64,000 nt of DNA. Source: Lachnospiraceae bacterium. GTDB lineage: Bacteria > Bacillota > Clostridia > Lachnospirales > Lachnospiraceae. The position numbers were made by a program, and so were the translations under genes. The stretch is taken from NCBI GenBank assembly GCA_949383255.1, contig CASJPF010000001.1:1-64000 (forward strand). The letters are read 5' to 3'. This document shows positions 26,477 to 37,362 of this stretch, piece by piece. The number at the start of each line of letters is the position of its first letter. Position 1 is the stretch's first letter. The notes below the pieces were generated by a model that saw nothing but the letters and a program-made list of their open reading frames with translations, was not told the origin of the DNA and did no database searches.

Positions 26477-29400
26477 ATGAATAAAAAAAATAAGGAGTTT
26501 TATACACTAGGAATTGATATTGGCTCAACTACGGTAAAAGTCGCCATCTTAGATGCAGAACACAATCTGCTCTTCTCTGACTACAAACGCCATTATGCCA
26601 ATATTCGGGAGACGCTCTCCTCGCTTTTGCAAGATGCTTACGCAAAACTTGGAAACTTAACGCTTCATCCAATGATAACTGGTTCTGGTGGATTAACTCT
26701 TGCCAATCATTTAGGCGTGCCCTTTGTGCAGGAAGTGATTGCTGTGTCTACCTCGCTGCAAGAACTTGCCCCTAAGACAGATGTCGCTATCGAGCTTGGC
26801 GGTGAAGACGCCAAAATTATCTATTTTGAAGGCGGTAATGTGGAACAGCGCATGAACGGCATCTGCGCCGGTGGCACAGGCTCTTTTATTGACCAGATGG
26901 CTTCACTGATTCAGACAGATGCATCGGGTCTAAACGAGTATGCCAAAAATTATAAATCACTTTATACCATTGCAGCGCGCTGCGGGGTATTTGCCAAGAC
27001 AGATATTCAACCTTTGATTAATGAAGGCGCAACCAAAGAAGACTTGTCAGCCTCCATTTTTCAGGCAGTGGTCAATCAGACCATCAGCGGACTTGCCTGC
27101 GGAAAACCAATCCGCGGTCATGTGGCGTTTTTGGGCGGACCGCTGCATTTTCTTTCCGAGCTGAAAGCAGCATTTATCCGCACTTTAAAGCTAGACGAGG
27201 AGCATATTATTGACACTGCAAACGCACATCTTTTTGCCGCAATTGGCTCGGCACTCAACGCCAAAAAAGAAACCTATTTTTCTATGTCTGAAATGGTAAA
27301 AAAACTTTCTTCTGACATTAAAATGGAATTTGAAGTTGCCCGTATGGAACCTCTGTTCTCCAACGAGGCAGAATACAAAACCTTTCAGGCAAGACATCGT
27401 TCCTATCATGTGAAAAATGCAAACTTAAGTAACTATCATGGAAAATGCTTTTTAGGCATTGATGCAGGGTCTACCACTACCAAGATTGCAGTGGTTGCAG
27501 AAGACGGAACACTATTATATTCATTTTATAGCAATAACAACGGAAGTCCATTAAATACTGCTATTGCTTCTATACAAGAAATATATCGCCTGTTGCCTGA
27601 TGATGCATCCATTGTTCACTCTTGCTCTACAGGATATGGAGAAGCATTATTCAAAGCTGCCTTTATGTTAGACGAGGGCGAAGTCGAAACGGTGGCACAC
27701 TATTATGCCGCTGCCTTTTTCAATCCTGCTGTAGATTGCATTATTGACATTGGCGGTCAGGATATGAAGTGTATCAAAATCAAAAACCAGACAGTAGACT
27801 CCGTGCAACTCAACGAAGCATGTTCTTCTGGCTGTGGTTCCTTTATTGAGACCTTTGCAAAATCCTTGAATTATAGTGTGCAAGATTTTGCAAAAGCAGC
27901 GCTTTTTGCAAAACATCCAATTGACCTTGGCACACGCTGTACTGTATTTATGAATTCTAAGGTAAAACAGGCACAAAAAGAAGGCGCAGAGGTTTCTGAT
28001 ATTTCTGCTGGTCTTGCCTACTCTGTTATAAAAAATGCCTTGTTTAAAGTAATTAAAGTCTCTGATGCAAGCGAACTTGGTAAAAATATTGTTGTGCAAG
28101 GCGGAACATTCTACAATGATGCAGTGCTGCGCAGTTTTGAAAAGATAGCAAACTGTGAAGTGATTCGCCCTGACATTGCAGGCATTATGGGCGCATTTGG
28201 CGCCGCGCTAATCGCAAGGGAGCGCTATCAATCCGCTGTAGAAAAATCAACCACCATGTTGAGCATTGACCAGATTAATGAACTTGCTTTTACTACTTCG
28301 CTTGTAAAATGCAAAGGCTGTACGAACTCCTGCCGTCTGACTGTCAACAAATTCTCCGATGGCAGAAGTTACATATCCGGCAACCGCTGCGAACGCGGTC
28401 TAGGGAAAACAAAAACAGACAATAACATTCCAAACTTATTTGCGTATAAACTAGAAAGATTGTTCTCCTACACACCACTCTCGGAAAGCGAGGCAGCGCG
28501 TGGGCGCGTAGGAATACCAAGAGTATTGAATATGTATGAGAACTACCCTTTTTGGTTTACGTTCTTTACAAAACTTAAATATCAAGTGGTGCTCTCACCG
28601 CTGTCAAATAGAAAAATTTATGAGATGGGCATTGAATCTATACCAAGCGAGTCCGAATGCTATCCTGCAAAACTTGCACATGGTCATGTGGAATGGCTTA
28701 TCAAACAAAACGTAGACTTTATCTTTTATCCTGCACTGTTTTATGAGCGAAATGAGTTTGACGAGGCAAACAATCACTACAACTGCCCAATTGTAACCTC
28801 TTATTCTGAAAATATTAAGAACAATGTGGAAGCGATTGAACGCGGCGAAGTCGTGTTTAAAAATCCATTTATGTCTTTTCGCGAGCCTGCCCTGATTTTA
28901 CAATCACTAGAAAAAGAATTTCCAGATATTTCTATTGATGAGTTAAGAGAGGCTGTCAATGCGGCATGGCAGGAACTTGACAACGCGCGAAAAGATATGT
29001 CCCGAAAAGGGGAGGAGGTTCTTACATATCTTGAGAAAAACCATACACGCGGCATTGTACTTGCAGGTCGGCCCTATCATATTGACCCAGAAATTAACCA
29101 CGGTATTCCTGAGCTAATCAATTCTTATGGAATTGCAGTGCTCACAGAAGACGCAATATCGCACTTAGCAAAACCAGAGCGCCCGCTAATTGTGTCTGAC
29201 CAATGGATGTATCACTCAAGACTTTATGCCGCAGCAAGCTATGTCAAAACGCGAGACGACTTAGACTTAATTCAGCTAAACTCTTTTGGCTGTGGACTTG
29301 ATGCTGTCACCACAGACCAAGTAAACGATATTTTAACCGGTTCAGGCAAAATTTATACTTGTCTAAAAATTGACGAGGTAAATAATCTTGGTGCGGCGCG

Positions 29401-30856
29401 TATTCGTATTCGCTCTCTGCTTTCAGCCATTCGTGTGCGCGAGGAACGTCATCAAGAACGAACAATTCAGCCTAGCAGCATAAAAAGAGTTCTTTTTACA
29501 AAAGAAATGCGCAAAAATTATACCATACTCTGCCCGCAAATGTCTCCGATTCACTTTGATTTGCTTGAGCCAACTTTCCGAAGATGTGGTTATAATCTAG
29601 TTGTGCTCAACAATGACAACAGAGGTAGCATTGATATGGGATTAAAATATGTCAATAACGACGCTTGTTATCCATCTTTATTGGTCGTTGGACAGATTAT
29701 GGAGGCAGTGCTTTCCGGCAAATATGATACCGATCATCTTGCTGTTGTAATGTCACAGACAGGTGGCGGCTGTCGCGCAACAAATTATATTGGATTTATC
29801 CGCCGCGCACTTGAAAAGGCGGGCTACCAACATATTCCGGTTATCTCTATCAGTCTTTCAAAATTAGAGAGCAACCCGGGCTTTCAATTAACGCCAATGC
29901 TATTGCTGCGCGCAATCTATGCTGTGAATTTTGGTGATATTTTTATGCGATGTGTCTACAGAATGCGCCCTTATGAGGCTGTCTCTGGTTCTGTTGATGC
30001 AGTGCACCAGAAATGGATTCAAAAGTGTTGCGACTTCCTTAGTCGTAAATACCTGTCATTTTACACCTACAAAAAAATGTGTCGTGAAATGATTGCGGAG
30101 TTTGACGCAATTCCTACTTTAAATATTAAGAAACCACGTGTGGGAATTGTTGGTGAGATTTTGGTTAAATTTTCTCCTGCTGCAAACAACCAACTTGTAG
30201 AATTACTAGAACACGAAGGCGCTGAGGCAGTTGTGCCCGACTTGATGGATTTTATGTTCTACTGCTTTTATAATCAGCTTTACAAGGCAGAAAACCTTGG
30301 CACCAGCAAAAAAGCTGCAAAGCTTTGCAAACTTGGAATTAAAGCAATCCAAACACTTAGAAAACCAATGAGCGACGCATTTGCTGCAAGCAAACACTTT
30401 ATCCCGCCTGCTGACATCTATGAGACAGCAAAAAATGCACAAGAGATTGTCTCCCTTGGCAACCAGACAGGCGAAGGCTGGTTCCTCACAGGGGAAATGC
30501 TTGAATTGCTCCATACAGATACTCCGAATATTGTATGTACACAACCTTTTGGCTGTCTGCCAAACCACGTTGTTGGCAAAGGTGTGATTAAGGAATTGCG
30601 GAAACGTCACCCAGAGGCTAATATTGTCGCTATTGACTATGACCCAGGGGCTTCAGAAGTCAATCAGCTCAACCGCATTAAACTAATGCTTTCCACCGCC
30701 CAAAAGAACTTAGACAAGGCCGCGGAGACAAAGCCACAGCAAGAAGACCTATCGGAATCTACATTGCAGCAAGCTTCTATCAATACGAAAAAACATTTTC
30801 ATAAAAGACGTTCCAAAGGAAGAAGAAAAGACAATACAAAAAATAAATCCGCGTAA
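26477..30856 (+). CDS. Giant acyl-CoA dehydratase activase-like protein (double BcrAD/BadFG ATPase)
   Basis: A 1459-residue protein of a family common in Clostridia. Two ATPase domains of the BcrAD/BadFG type occur in tandem, the first opening with [15 protein letters not shown], the second with [16 protein letters not shown]. Each has a cysteine loop near the predicted [4Fe-4S] site: [10 protein letters not shown] in the first and [11 protein letters not shown] in the second. A Cys-rich linker ([12 protein letters not shown]...NRCERG) leads to a DUF2229 region and a 2-hydroxyacyl-CoA dehydratase-subunit-like C-terminal half. The tail is low-complexity and basic. Known activators use ATP to push an electron into a dehydratase; the actual target of these large fusions is not established. 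The second ATG (26477) fits the family better than 26465. Confidence 0.88.
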   Translation: MNKKNKEFYTLGIDIGSTTVKVAILDAEHNLLFSDYKRHYANIRETLSSLLQDAYAKLGNLTLHPMITGSGGLTLANHLGVPFVQEVIAVSTSLQELAPKTDVAIELGGEDAKIIYFEGGNVEQRMNGICAGGTGSFIDQMASLIQTDASGLNEYAKNYKSLYTIAARCGVFAKTDIQPLINEGATKEDLSASIFQAVVNQTISGLACGKPIRGHVAFLGGPLHFLSELKAAFIRTLKLDEEHIIDTANAHLFAAIGSALNAKKETYFSMSEMVKKLSSDIKMEFEVARMEPLFSNEAEYKTFQARHRSYHVKNANLSNYHGKCFLGIDAGSTTTKIAVVAEDGTLLYSFYSNNNGSPLNTAIASIQEIYRLLPDDASIVHSCSTGYGEALFKAAFMLDEGEVETVAHYYAAAFFNPAVDCIIDIGGQDMKCIKIKNQTVDSVQLNEACSSGCGSFIETFAKSLNYSVQDFAKAALFAKHPIDLGTRCTVFMNSKVKQAQKEGAEVSDISAGLAYSVIKNALFKVIKVSDASELGKNIVVQGGTFYNDAVLRSFEKIANCEVIRPDIAGIMGAFGAALIARERYQSAVEKSTTMLSIDQINELAFTTSLVKCKGCTNSCRLTVNKFSDGRSYISGNRCERGLGKTKTDNNIPNLFAYKLERLFSYTPLSESEAARGRVGIPRVLNMYENYPFWFTFFTKLKYQVVLSPLSNRKIYEMGIESIPSESECYPAKLAHGHVEWLIKQNVDFIFYPALFYERNEFDEANNHYNCPIVTSYSENIKNNVEAIERGEVVFKNPFMSFREPALILQSLEKEFPDISIDELREAVNAAWQELDNARKDMSRKGEEVLTYLEKNHTRGIVLAGRPYHIDPEINHGIPELINSYGIAVLTEDAISHLAKPERPLIVSDQWMYHSRLYAAASYVKTRDDLDLIQLNSFGCGLDAVTTDQVNDILTGSGKIYTCLKIDEVNNLGAARIRIRSLLSAIRVREERHQERTIQPSSIKRVLFTKEMRKNYTILCPQMSPIHFDLLEPTFRRCGYNLVVLNNDNRGSIDMGLKYVNNDACYPSLLVVGQIMEAVLSGKYDTDHLAVVMSQTGGGCRATNYIGFIRRALEKAGYQHIPVISISLSKLESNPGFQLTPMLLLRAIYAVNFGDIFMRCVYRMRPYEAVSGSVDAVHQKWIQKCCDFLSRKYLSFYTYKKMCREMIAEFDAIPTLNIKKPRVGIVGEILVKFSPAANNQLVELLEHEGAEAVVPDLMDFMFYCFYNQLYKAENLGTSKKAAKLCKLGIKAIQTLRKPMSDAFAASKHFIPPADIYETAKNAQEIVSLGNQTGEGWFLTGEMLELLHTDTPNIVCTQPFGCLPNHVVGKGVIKELRKRHPEANIVAIDYDPGASEVNQLNRIKLMLSTAQKNLDKAAETKPQQEDLSESTLQQASINTKKHFHKRRSKGRRKDNTKNKSA

Positions 30857-30860
30857 AAAA

Positions 30861-30883
30861 CAGGGCCAAAAGCCCTGTTTTTT
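30861..30883. terminator. Bidirectional terminator
   Basis: Stem CAGGGC/GCCCTG with loop CAAAA (30861-30877), flanked by an A-run on the left and six T on the right. It lies between the activase (plus) and alpha-galactosidase (minus) genes, which converge, and can serve both. Confidence 0.9.
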
Positions 30884-30890
30884 CACCTTC

Positions 30891-33074
30891 TTACAACGCC
30901 TCCATATAAATCTGATACGCCTGATACTCTCCCATCTCAACTGGCATTGGCAATCCTGCTGCCATTAGTGCAGAGCCATAATAGCATGTCCCTGTCTCTG
31001 CATTCTTGTAAACAGCATCTGGATTTAGCCCTTTTAGTCGAACATAATTCACTGTCATATTTCCGTGAATCTCCTGCATTACCACGCTAAGCAACACTTG
31101 TTTTTTATCCTCTGACACAGTTTCCCATGCCACATACGCATCTGCAAATGGATTCGACAAACGATAATAGTCCCCTTTACAAATTAGCGCCTCATATTTT
31201 TTATAGCGTATAATCTGCCCTTTAATCTCTTCTTTTTCTTCACTGGAAAGTGTCTTAGGATTTAATTCATATCCAAACGTGCCCGCCATTGCAACCACGC
31301 CTCGCGTATTTAGACTGACACTCCTTCCTGTCTGGTGATTTGGAACCGCGGACACATGCGAGCCAACCACGGAAATTGGATAAAAGAACGATGTCCCATA
31401 TTGAATACGCAGACGGTCCACCGCGTCTGTATTATCACTGCACCAGATTTGTGGTGTATAGTACAACATTCCTGCATCAAACCTGCCGCCGCCTCCACTA
31501 CAACCCTCTATCAACATATCTGGATAACGCTGCATTAATCGTTCCAAAAAATCATACACGCCAAGCACATAATCATACGTCACTTTTCCCTGTGCATTTT
31601 CCATAGAATATATATCCGTGAGACTTCGGTTCATATCCCACTTTACATACTCGATATTCCCTTGGTCAAGCACGCTGCAAATCTGGTTAAAAATATAGTC
31701 CCGCACATCTTTTCTGGAAAAATCAAGCACTAATTGATTTCGTGCGCGAACTGGTTTTCTCCCCGGAATTTGAATTGCCCAGTCAGGGTGATTGCGATAA
31801 ATATCGCTGTCCTCCGATACCATTTCCGGCTCTATCCAAATGCCAAACTTTATTCCAATGGCATTGATGCGCCGAATCAGTTCTCCCAATGTACAGCCAA
31901 GTTTCTCCTCATTGACCTGCCAATCGCCAAGACCGCTGTTATCGTCATTGCGCTTGCCAAACCAACCGTCATCCATCACCACCATATCAATCCCAAGTTC
32001 CGCTGCTTCTTCCGCCAAGTGATAGATTGTCTCACCGTCAAAATCAAAATAGGCTGCCTCCCAGCTATTAATTAACACTGGTCTTGACTGACAACTGTAT
32101 TTTCCTCTGCAAAGATGTCTCCTTATACACTGGTGATACCGTCTTGACAATGTGCCAAACCCTTCGTCTGAATAACACAAAATTGTCTCTGGTATCAATA
32201 ATGTTTCCCCTTTTTCAAGCGGATAGTGAAACAGATCACTATTTAACCCCATCAAGGCTCTTGTCTGTCCATACTGATCTCGCTCCACCTCACACTTAAA
32301 ATTTCCACTGTAGACAAAAACCATACCATAGCAACTGCCCATCTCCTCCGTCGCGTCTTTGTCTGCGATAATCACTGCAGGATTGTACTGATGACTGGAA
32401 GTTCCCCTGCGGCTCCCAATCACCTGACACCCATACGCAATCCTTGTCCGCTGAAAATTACGTTCCATCGCATGACGCCCGCAAAAACTAATAAAATCAT
32501 AATCCCCATTTATGAAATCCAAGCATGTTGAAGCTGCCTTCTCCACATAAATTTGATCGGAACCCAAATTTATAATCTTTGCGCTTCTTGTGATAATGTT
32601 CACTTCCTCTAGCACACCATACAAAAGTCGCACTTGCACTTTGCTAACCGAATCCTCTAAGACAATTTCGAGCGTCTCCGCCTCATTGTCAGCCGCATAC
32701 ACAGCAGGAAGTCCTTTTAACGCATATTTTCCCCTTTTTATCTCATGGTTAACATAGCGCAAATCACAGTGTTCTGAGCCATCCGCATTGCGTATCACAA
32801 GAGCGTTATTGCGATAATCGCCAGTTCCTGCCTGCGGGTACTCCTGTGGCAAGGCATCCATAGAGTATGTCCTGTCATTTCCGGCATCCGCCGGGTTTCC
32901 TGAAAAGCCTCTGTCATAGTAGGTCAGCAGATAATCCATATTTCCAGAAATCCGCTTCCCATAGTACAGATGTAGCAGAAAACCCAACCGGTCCACTTTC
33001 ATCTGATAAGTCGTGTGTCTTGTATTTAATGTAAAAACTTGATTATCCTTTTGAAATTGAATTGCCATATACAT
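30891..33074 (-). CDS. Alpha-galactosidase, GH36
   Basis: A 727-residue cytoplasmic glycosidase that releases terminal alpha-galactose from melibiose, raffinose-family sugars and similar oligosaccharides. The N-terminal beta-sandwich is followed by the barrel: MDDGWFGKRND, then YVKWDMNR with the predicted nucleophile Asp480, and the SGGGGRFD...SDNTDA segment with the acid/base aspartate. Length and motifs fit the bacterial tetrameric GH36 subgroup. No signal peptide, so it acts on imported sugar. It is the last gene of the operon with the ABC transporter at 33087-36094. A TAGGAG site lies 4-5 nt before the ATG at 33074. Confidence 0.95.
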   Translation of the reverse strand: MYMAIQFQKDNQVFTLNTRHTTYQMKVDRLGFLLHLYYGKRISGNMDYLLTYYDRGFSGNPADAGNDRTYSMDALPQEYPQAGTGDYRNNALVIRNADGSEHCDLRYVNHEIKRGKYALKGLPAVYAADNEAETLEIVLEDSVSKVQVRLLYGVLEEVNIITRSAKIINLGSDQIYVEKAASTCLDFINGDYDFISFCGRHAMERNFQRTRIAYGCQVIGSRRGTSSHQYNPAVIIADKDATEEMGSCYGMVFVYSGNFKCEVERDQYGQTRALMGLNSDLFHYPLEKGETLLIPETILCYSDEGFGTLSRRYHQCIRRHLCRGKYSCQSRPVLINSWEAAYFDFDGETIYHLAEEAAELGIDMVVMDDGWFGKRNDDNSGLGDWQVNEEKLGCTLGELIRRINAIGIKFGIWIEPEMVSEDSDIYRNHPDWAIQIPGRKPVRARNQLVLDFSRKDVRDYIFNQICSVLDQGNIEYVKWDMNRSLTDIYSMENAQGKVTYDYVLGVYDFLERLMQRYPDMLIEGCSGGGGRFDAGMLYYTPQIWCSDNTDAVDRLRIQYGTSFFYPISVVGSHVSAVPNHQTGRSVSLNTRGVVAMAGTFGYELNPKTLSSEEKEEIKGQIIRYKKYEALICKGDYYRLSNPFADAYVAWETVSEDKKQVLLSVVMQEIHGNMTVNYVRLKGLNPDAVYKNAETGTCYYGSALMAAGLPMPVEMGEYQAYQIYMEAL

Positions 33075-33086
33075 TTTTCTCCTAAA

Positions 33087-33932
33087 TTACTTTACTGCGC
33101 CGTTTACAACACCATTCAAAATTTGTTTCTGGCAAATAATATAGAAAATCAGTATTGGAACTAGTGACAACAAATAAGAAGCAAATGCCAGATTATAGTT
33201 TGTACCAAACTGCGTCTGGAAATTTAACTGTGCTAACGGCAATGTATTCTGATCAGAACCCGCCATAATAACCAGCGGCGTCATAACGTCATTCCATACT
33301 GCCAGTGCTGTTAATACCGCAACCGTCGCATGCATTGGGCGCATAATCGGGAAAATAATTTTCCAGTATGTTCTCCATGTCGATGCTCCGTCAACTTTTG
33401 CAGCCTCCTCCAATGCCATTGGTATATTCACTAGATAACCTGAGTATAACATAATATTCATTGGCATGTAAAATACAACATACAAAATAATAACACCAAA
33501 CCAGTTTGCCAATCCTAATTCCGCTGTCTGCTTTGCCAGTGGCATCATTAAAATCGCAAACGGAACGAACATACCACTTACAATAAAGAGATACACAAAA
33601 CTATAAAACTTGCTATGACTTTTATTTCTGCCAAGTGCATACCCCATTAAGGAGTGAATTATAATGGACAGTGCCACAGTCAAAAGTGTAATCAAAAGGC
33701 TGTTTTTCAGAGAGTTCCAGAAATCTGTCACACGCATTGCCTCTTTAAAATTGTCAAGACTCCATGTTTTTGGAAGAGACAGAATCCCACTGACACTATT
33801 CGTCATCTCCGCAGGCTGCTTAAACGCAATAATAATTGTCATGTACAGCGGGAATGCAATTGCAGAAAGTCCTAGAATCAGCACAACCATCGCTGTCCAG
33901 TTTGTTTTCTTATTCATCATACCTTCCTTCAT
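33087..33932 (-). CDS. Sugar ABC transporter permease (MsmG/RafG-like)
   Basis: A 281-residue permease with six hydrophobic segments and the EAA loop EEAAKVDGASTWRTYWKIIFPIM. The ATG at 33932 overlaps the stop of the preceding permease by one base (TAATG) and has AGGAGGAG 8 nt upstream, indicating coupled translation. With the permease at 33932-34798 it forms the channel of the alpha-galactoside importer. No ATPase gene is present in the operon. Confidence 0.94.
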   Translation of the reverse strand: MKEGMMNKKTNWTAMVVLILGLSAIAFPLYMTIIIAFKQPAEMTNSVSGILSLPKTWSLDNFKEAMRVTDFWNSLKNSLLITLLTVALSIIIHSLMGYALGRNKSHSKFYSFVYLFIVSGMFVPFAILMMPLAKQTAELGLANWFGVIILYVVFYMPMNIMLYSGYLVNIPMALEEAAKVDGASTWRTYWKIIFPIMRPMHATVAVLTALAVWNDVMTPLVIMAGSDQNTLPLAQLNFQTQFGTNYNLAFASYLLSLVPILIFYIICQKQILNGVVNGAVK

Positions 33933-34798
33933 TATAACTGCTCCTCCTTTTTACCAGTAAATTTCATTTGTGCCACAGAAACCGTCACAATTACGATAAA
34001 GAAAATAACTGCGTTGGCACTCTGGAAGCCAAACTGTCCGCCTGACATACCATTGTTGTAAATCAAGTAAGAAATAGACTCTGTACTCTGCGCAGGACCA
34101 CCCTTGGTTAATGCCATAATCTGATCAAATACCATTAAGAAATTCTTTACACTCAACACCATATTAATCGAGAAGAACGGAATAATCAGTGGAAATGTTA
34201 AGTAACGGAATTGCTTCCATCCAGTCGCACCATCTAATCCACCCGCCTCATATACATCTTCTGGCACAGTTTGCAGACCTGAGATATAAATAATTGTATT
34301 CATTGCAACTGCCTGCCATGAACAGACAACCATAATACCAAGCCACGCTGAACTAGGATTTGACAAAATGCTCTTGCTTAAAGAGTCAGAACCAATCATA
34401 GCGCCCACTGCAGGAAGAATATAGGTAAAAAAGTAGTTAAAGATATAACCTACAACCAGCGCGCCAAGAATATTTGGCAGGAAGTATGCACCTCTAAAAA
34501 AGCTTTTTGCTCGTATTTTGCTGTTCAGTGCAAGTGCGAGAATAAGACTAATCACATTGACCACAATGGTTGTCACAACAGCGAGCTTAAATGTAAACAA
34601 ATATGATTTGCCAACACGCGCATCTGTAAACAAATCTATGTAGTTGCGGAACCCTATCCAATCGTAAGAACCAAATCCCTTAAAATTTGTAAAGCTATAA
34701 ATCACGCCGCGAATCAGCGGAATCGTGTTAAAGCAGACAAACAATGCCAATATTGGAATTGTAATTAATAAAAATGTTGTTTTTCTCTCATTCTTCAT
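33932..34798 (-). CDS. Sugar ABC transporter permease (MsmF/RafF-like)
   Basis: A 288-residue membrane protein, partner of the MsmG-like permease. It begins with a basic stretch and the segment TFLLITIPILALFVCFNTIPLIRGVIYS, then five further membrane helices and the EAA loop EAGGLDGATGWKQFRYLTFPLI. It sits between the binding protein and second permease with short gaps and so belongs to the same transcript. Confidence 0.94.
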   Translation of the reverse strand: MKNERKTTFLLITIPILALFVCFNTIPLIRGVIYSFTNFKGFGSYDWIGFRNYIDLFTDARVGKSYLFTFKLAVVTTIVVNVISLILALALNSKIRAKSFFRGAYFLPNILGALVVGYIFNYFFTYILPAVGAMIGSDSLSKSILSNPSSAWLGIMVVCSWQAVAMNTIIYISGLQTVPEDVYEAGGLDGATGWKQFRYLTFPLIIPFFSINMVLSVKNFLMVFDQIMALTKGGPAQSTESISYLIYNNGMSGGQFGFQSANAVIFFIVIVTVSVAQMKFTGKKEEQL

Positions 34799-34816
34799 AT
34801 CTCCACACCCCTTCTC

Positions 34817-36094
34817 TTAATTTCCTTGCGATTTCTCGTAGTCTTGTACCATGCGGATAATATCTCTGTTGTAACGCAACCAATCCGTGTCAAATTTCTT
34901 TAAAAATGCATCTATGTCCTTCTGGATTAAGAATGTCTGAATCTGTGCGTCAACAGCCATCTCAGATGGGTAATAATGATCCTGATAGTCTGTCATTCTG
35001 CCCTCTGCAATATGCTGATTCATACCATCCAACATGGGAGACAGTGTGAAATTGCCCTCCTTGCATGGAATTGCTATCTGCGCATCAATATATTGTTGCA
35101 GATTCTCCTCCGCAAGCAGAAAATCCAAAACTTTATAGGCCGCCTCTTTATTTTTGCAGTCCGCAGTCACACAAAACTGCAAGTCAATACCAGAGTTTAA
35201 TGTATTCTTTGCCGCGTCATCATTTGCTGGCATCACAAACGAATCAATATTTAACTCTGGATTTACTGACAAAATCTGAGGAATTGCATAGCTTCCAATA
35301 GGATACATAGCCGCTTCTCCCCGCGCAAAGGCTGTGCAGGCATCATTGTAGCTATATGCAAATGGGTCCTCTAAACCGTACTGCAACAAGCTTAGGTACT
35401 TCTCTGACACCTCACGATATTCCTTTGCAAAATTTGTCTCTCCTCTGTTCACTTGCTTTGTCACATCAGCAGGTGCGAGGCTAACCGCCATAGCATTCCA
35501 CGGTGCAAGACAAGTCCAAGTATCCTTAAATCCAAAATAGAACGGCTGGATTCCCTCTGACTGAATTTGTGTGCACAATGTCTGTAACTCTGTCCAATTC
35601 TGCGGAATTTCCCATCCATGCTGCTCAAACATATCCCTGTTGTACAGCACACCTGCCGCATTTGCCACATAGGGAACTGCATAGGTTCCCTCTGTCGGGA
35701 CCAACTCCAATGCCTCATCAATATCGCGGTATGCCTGCTTGATATTTTGAAGCCCCGGATAATCTGAAACATCTGCCAAAATCTCAGCATCTACAAAATA
35801 GGAATAATTGATGTCTCCTCCAATGCCTATTATATCTGGATAATCCTCACGAATAAACCTTGTTCTTAAAATGGTCATTGCGTCATTGGGGGAACTAATC
35901 TTTAGCTGAATATCATCATGCTCCGCATTGAATTTTTCTTCCACCATCGCAAAATAACTTGCAGCTTCTGGTTTGTACTGGACAATTTCTATTTTTGTCT
36001 TTCCATTATCGCCCGAAGCTGCACATCCCTGAATGCTTGCCGCTGCGATACAGCATAATGCGATTCCAAAGTGCCTTACTGCTTTTCCTTTCAT
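34817..36094 (-). CDS. Sugar-binding lipoprotein (MsmE/RafE-like)
   Basis: First gene of the alpha-galactoside operon: 425 residues, a family 1 substrate-binding protein. The signal MKGKAVRHFGIALCCIAAASIQGCAASGD has a lipobox ending in IQGC, the lipid-modified cysteine being followed by a flexible ASGDNGK linker. Full binding-protein length. It feeds the two permeases encoded downstream. An alpha-galactosidase in the operon implies raffinose/stachyose/melibiose-type sugars, an inference from context. Its promoter region is the 416 bp shared with the divergent AraC regulator. Confidence 0.93.
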   Translation of the reverse strand: MKGKAVRHFGIALCCIAAASIQGCAASGDNGKTKIEIVQYKPEAASYFAMVEEKFNAEHDDIQLKISSPNDAMTILRTRFIREDYPDIIGIGGDINYSYFVDAEILADVSDYPGLQNIKQAYRDIDEALELVPTEGTYAVPYVANAAGVLYNRDMFEQHGWEIPQNWTELQTLCTQIQSEGIQPFYFGFKDTWTCLAPWNAMAVSLAPADVTKQVNRGETNFAKEYREVSEKYLSLLQYGLEDPFAYSYNDACTAFARGEAAMYPIGSYAIPQILSVNPELNIDSFVMPANDDAAKNTLNSGIDLQFCVTADCKNKEAAYKVLDFLLAEENLQQYIDAQIAIPCKEGNFTLSPMLDGMNQHIAEGRMTDYQDHYYPSEMAVDAQIQTFLIQKDIDAFLKKFDTDWLRYNRDIIRMVQDYEKSQGN

Positions 36095-36510
36095 TCTGTT
36101 TTTCCTCCTTTTTGTTGATATATATACTTTAACATACCATTATGCTATCGTAAATGGCATGATTTTACCAATTTTATGCCTTAATGCCACTTTTATAGAA
36201 TTATCTTGAAGTTAAGTAGCATTTGGGTATATACTGTTCTTAGACCATATTTTTATTTTTGTGTAGAATGTACATTATAGATTGCTTGTAAAGGACATTC
36301 TATACAACAATTTTTATTGAGATGCACCTTTCACCTTCTATAAATTGTAATAAATCACTTGGATTGCTCTATAAATGCAGTGATACTTTATAAATTTACC
36401 GAAACAATAATTACAGCAATATCAATATAGACTCTTGGAATTTTTCGTTGTACTCGATAATATAAGTACAAGAAAAATCCTAAAAGACTATTTTATAAGG
36501 AGCATAAAAC
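36095..36510. promoter_or_regulatory. Divergent control region of the alpha-galactoside operon and its AraC regulator
   Basis: The region is AT-rich and has no gene. Two features stand out. A promoter for the regulator: TTGGAA (36435-36440), 17-bp spacer, TAATAT (36458-36463), on the plus strand. And a cluster of GGCAT/ATGCC half-sites at 36156-36160 and 36176-36180 in inverted order, with a third ATGCC at 36184-36188; this lies 60-95 bp before the binding-protein gene, a sensible place for an AraC-type operator. No clear catabolite-repression (cre) site was seen. Confidence 0.5.
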
Positions 36511-37362
36511 ATGAGTGAAGTAATATTTTCTGTTTTTCCGAGTGAGAACTTTATTGATTTAGGTTTGTATCAATTTGGCTGGGAAAAGTGTGACCCGTCA
36601 CACTCCTTTGGTCCTGCTGCGCGAAACCATTATCTTTTTCATTATTGCATCTCTGGCACTGGCATTTTATATAGTAACAATGCAAAGGGAGAATCCATTC
36701 AATACGCAGTCAAAAGTGGACAAGGATTTATGTGCTTTCCAAACCAAATTAATATGTATATTGCTGACCATGAGATTCCGTGGGAGTATGTGTGGATTGA
36801 ATTTGACGGGCTGCGTGCAAAAGAGACTATTGAACTTGCTGGACTGAGTGTAGACCAACCAGTCTATAAGGCACGCTACAAAGATTTGGCAGATTTAATG
36901 AAATCAGAGATGCTTTATATTGTCAATCACAAAGAAGAATCTCCATTTCACCTAATTGGACATCTTTATTTATTTATAGACAGTCTTGTGCGTTCCTGCA
37001 ACCTGACCCAACTGAACAAAGGAAACAGCCTTCGTGACTTTTATATTCGTGAAGCCATCTCATTTATTGAGCAAAATTTTCAGAACGCCATTTCTGTAGA
37101 GGAAATTGCGGCTTCTTGTGGTTTAAACCGAAGTTATTTTGGGAAAATCTTTCATGAAAATATGGGAAAATCCCCACAGGAATTTTTAATTTCTTATCGC
37201 ATGAAAAAAGCTGCTGAACTTCTAAAGCTCACCAGCTTATCTATATCCGATATCGGCAATGCAGTCGGCTATCCAAATCAACTGCATTTTTCACGCGCAT
37301 TCAAACATGTGTACGGTAGTTCACCAAGACAATGGCGCTTTGAACAGAATGCGCTATCTTAA
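36511..37362 (+). CDS. AraC-family regulator (MsmR/RafR-like)
   Basis: A 283-residue AraC/XylS-type activator, divergent from the alpha-galactoside operon it most likely controls. The N-terminal cupin-type domain (residues 1-150, with [12 protein letters not shown]) should bind the inducing sugar; the C-terminal two helix-turn-helix motifs are clear ([24 protein letters not shown] and [31 protein letters not shown]). An AAGGAG site lies 6-7 nt before the ATG. Its 3' end overlaps the convergent purine gene by 4 bp. Confidence 0.93.
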   Translation: MSEVIFSVFPSENFIDLGLYQFGWEKCDPSHSFGPAARNHYLFHYCISGTGILYSNNAKGESIQYAVKSGQGFMCFPNQINMYIADHEIPWEYVWIEFDGLRAKETIELAGLSVDQPVYKARYKDLADLMKSEMLYIVNHKEESPFHLIGHLYLFIDSLVRSCNLTQLNKGNSLRDFYIREAISFIEQNFQNAISVEEIAASCGLNRSYFGKIFHENMGKSPQEFLISYRMKKAAELLKLTSLSISDIGNAVGYPNQLHFSRAFKHVYGSSPRQWRFEQNALS

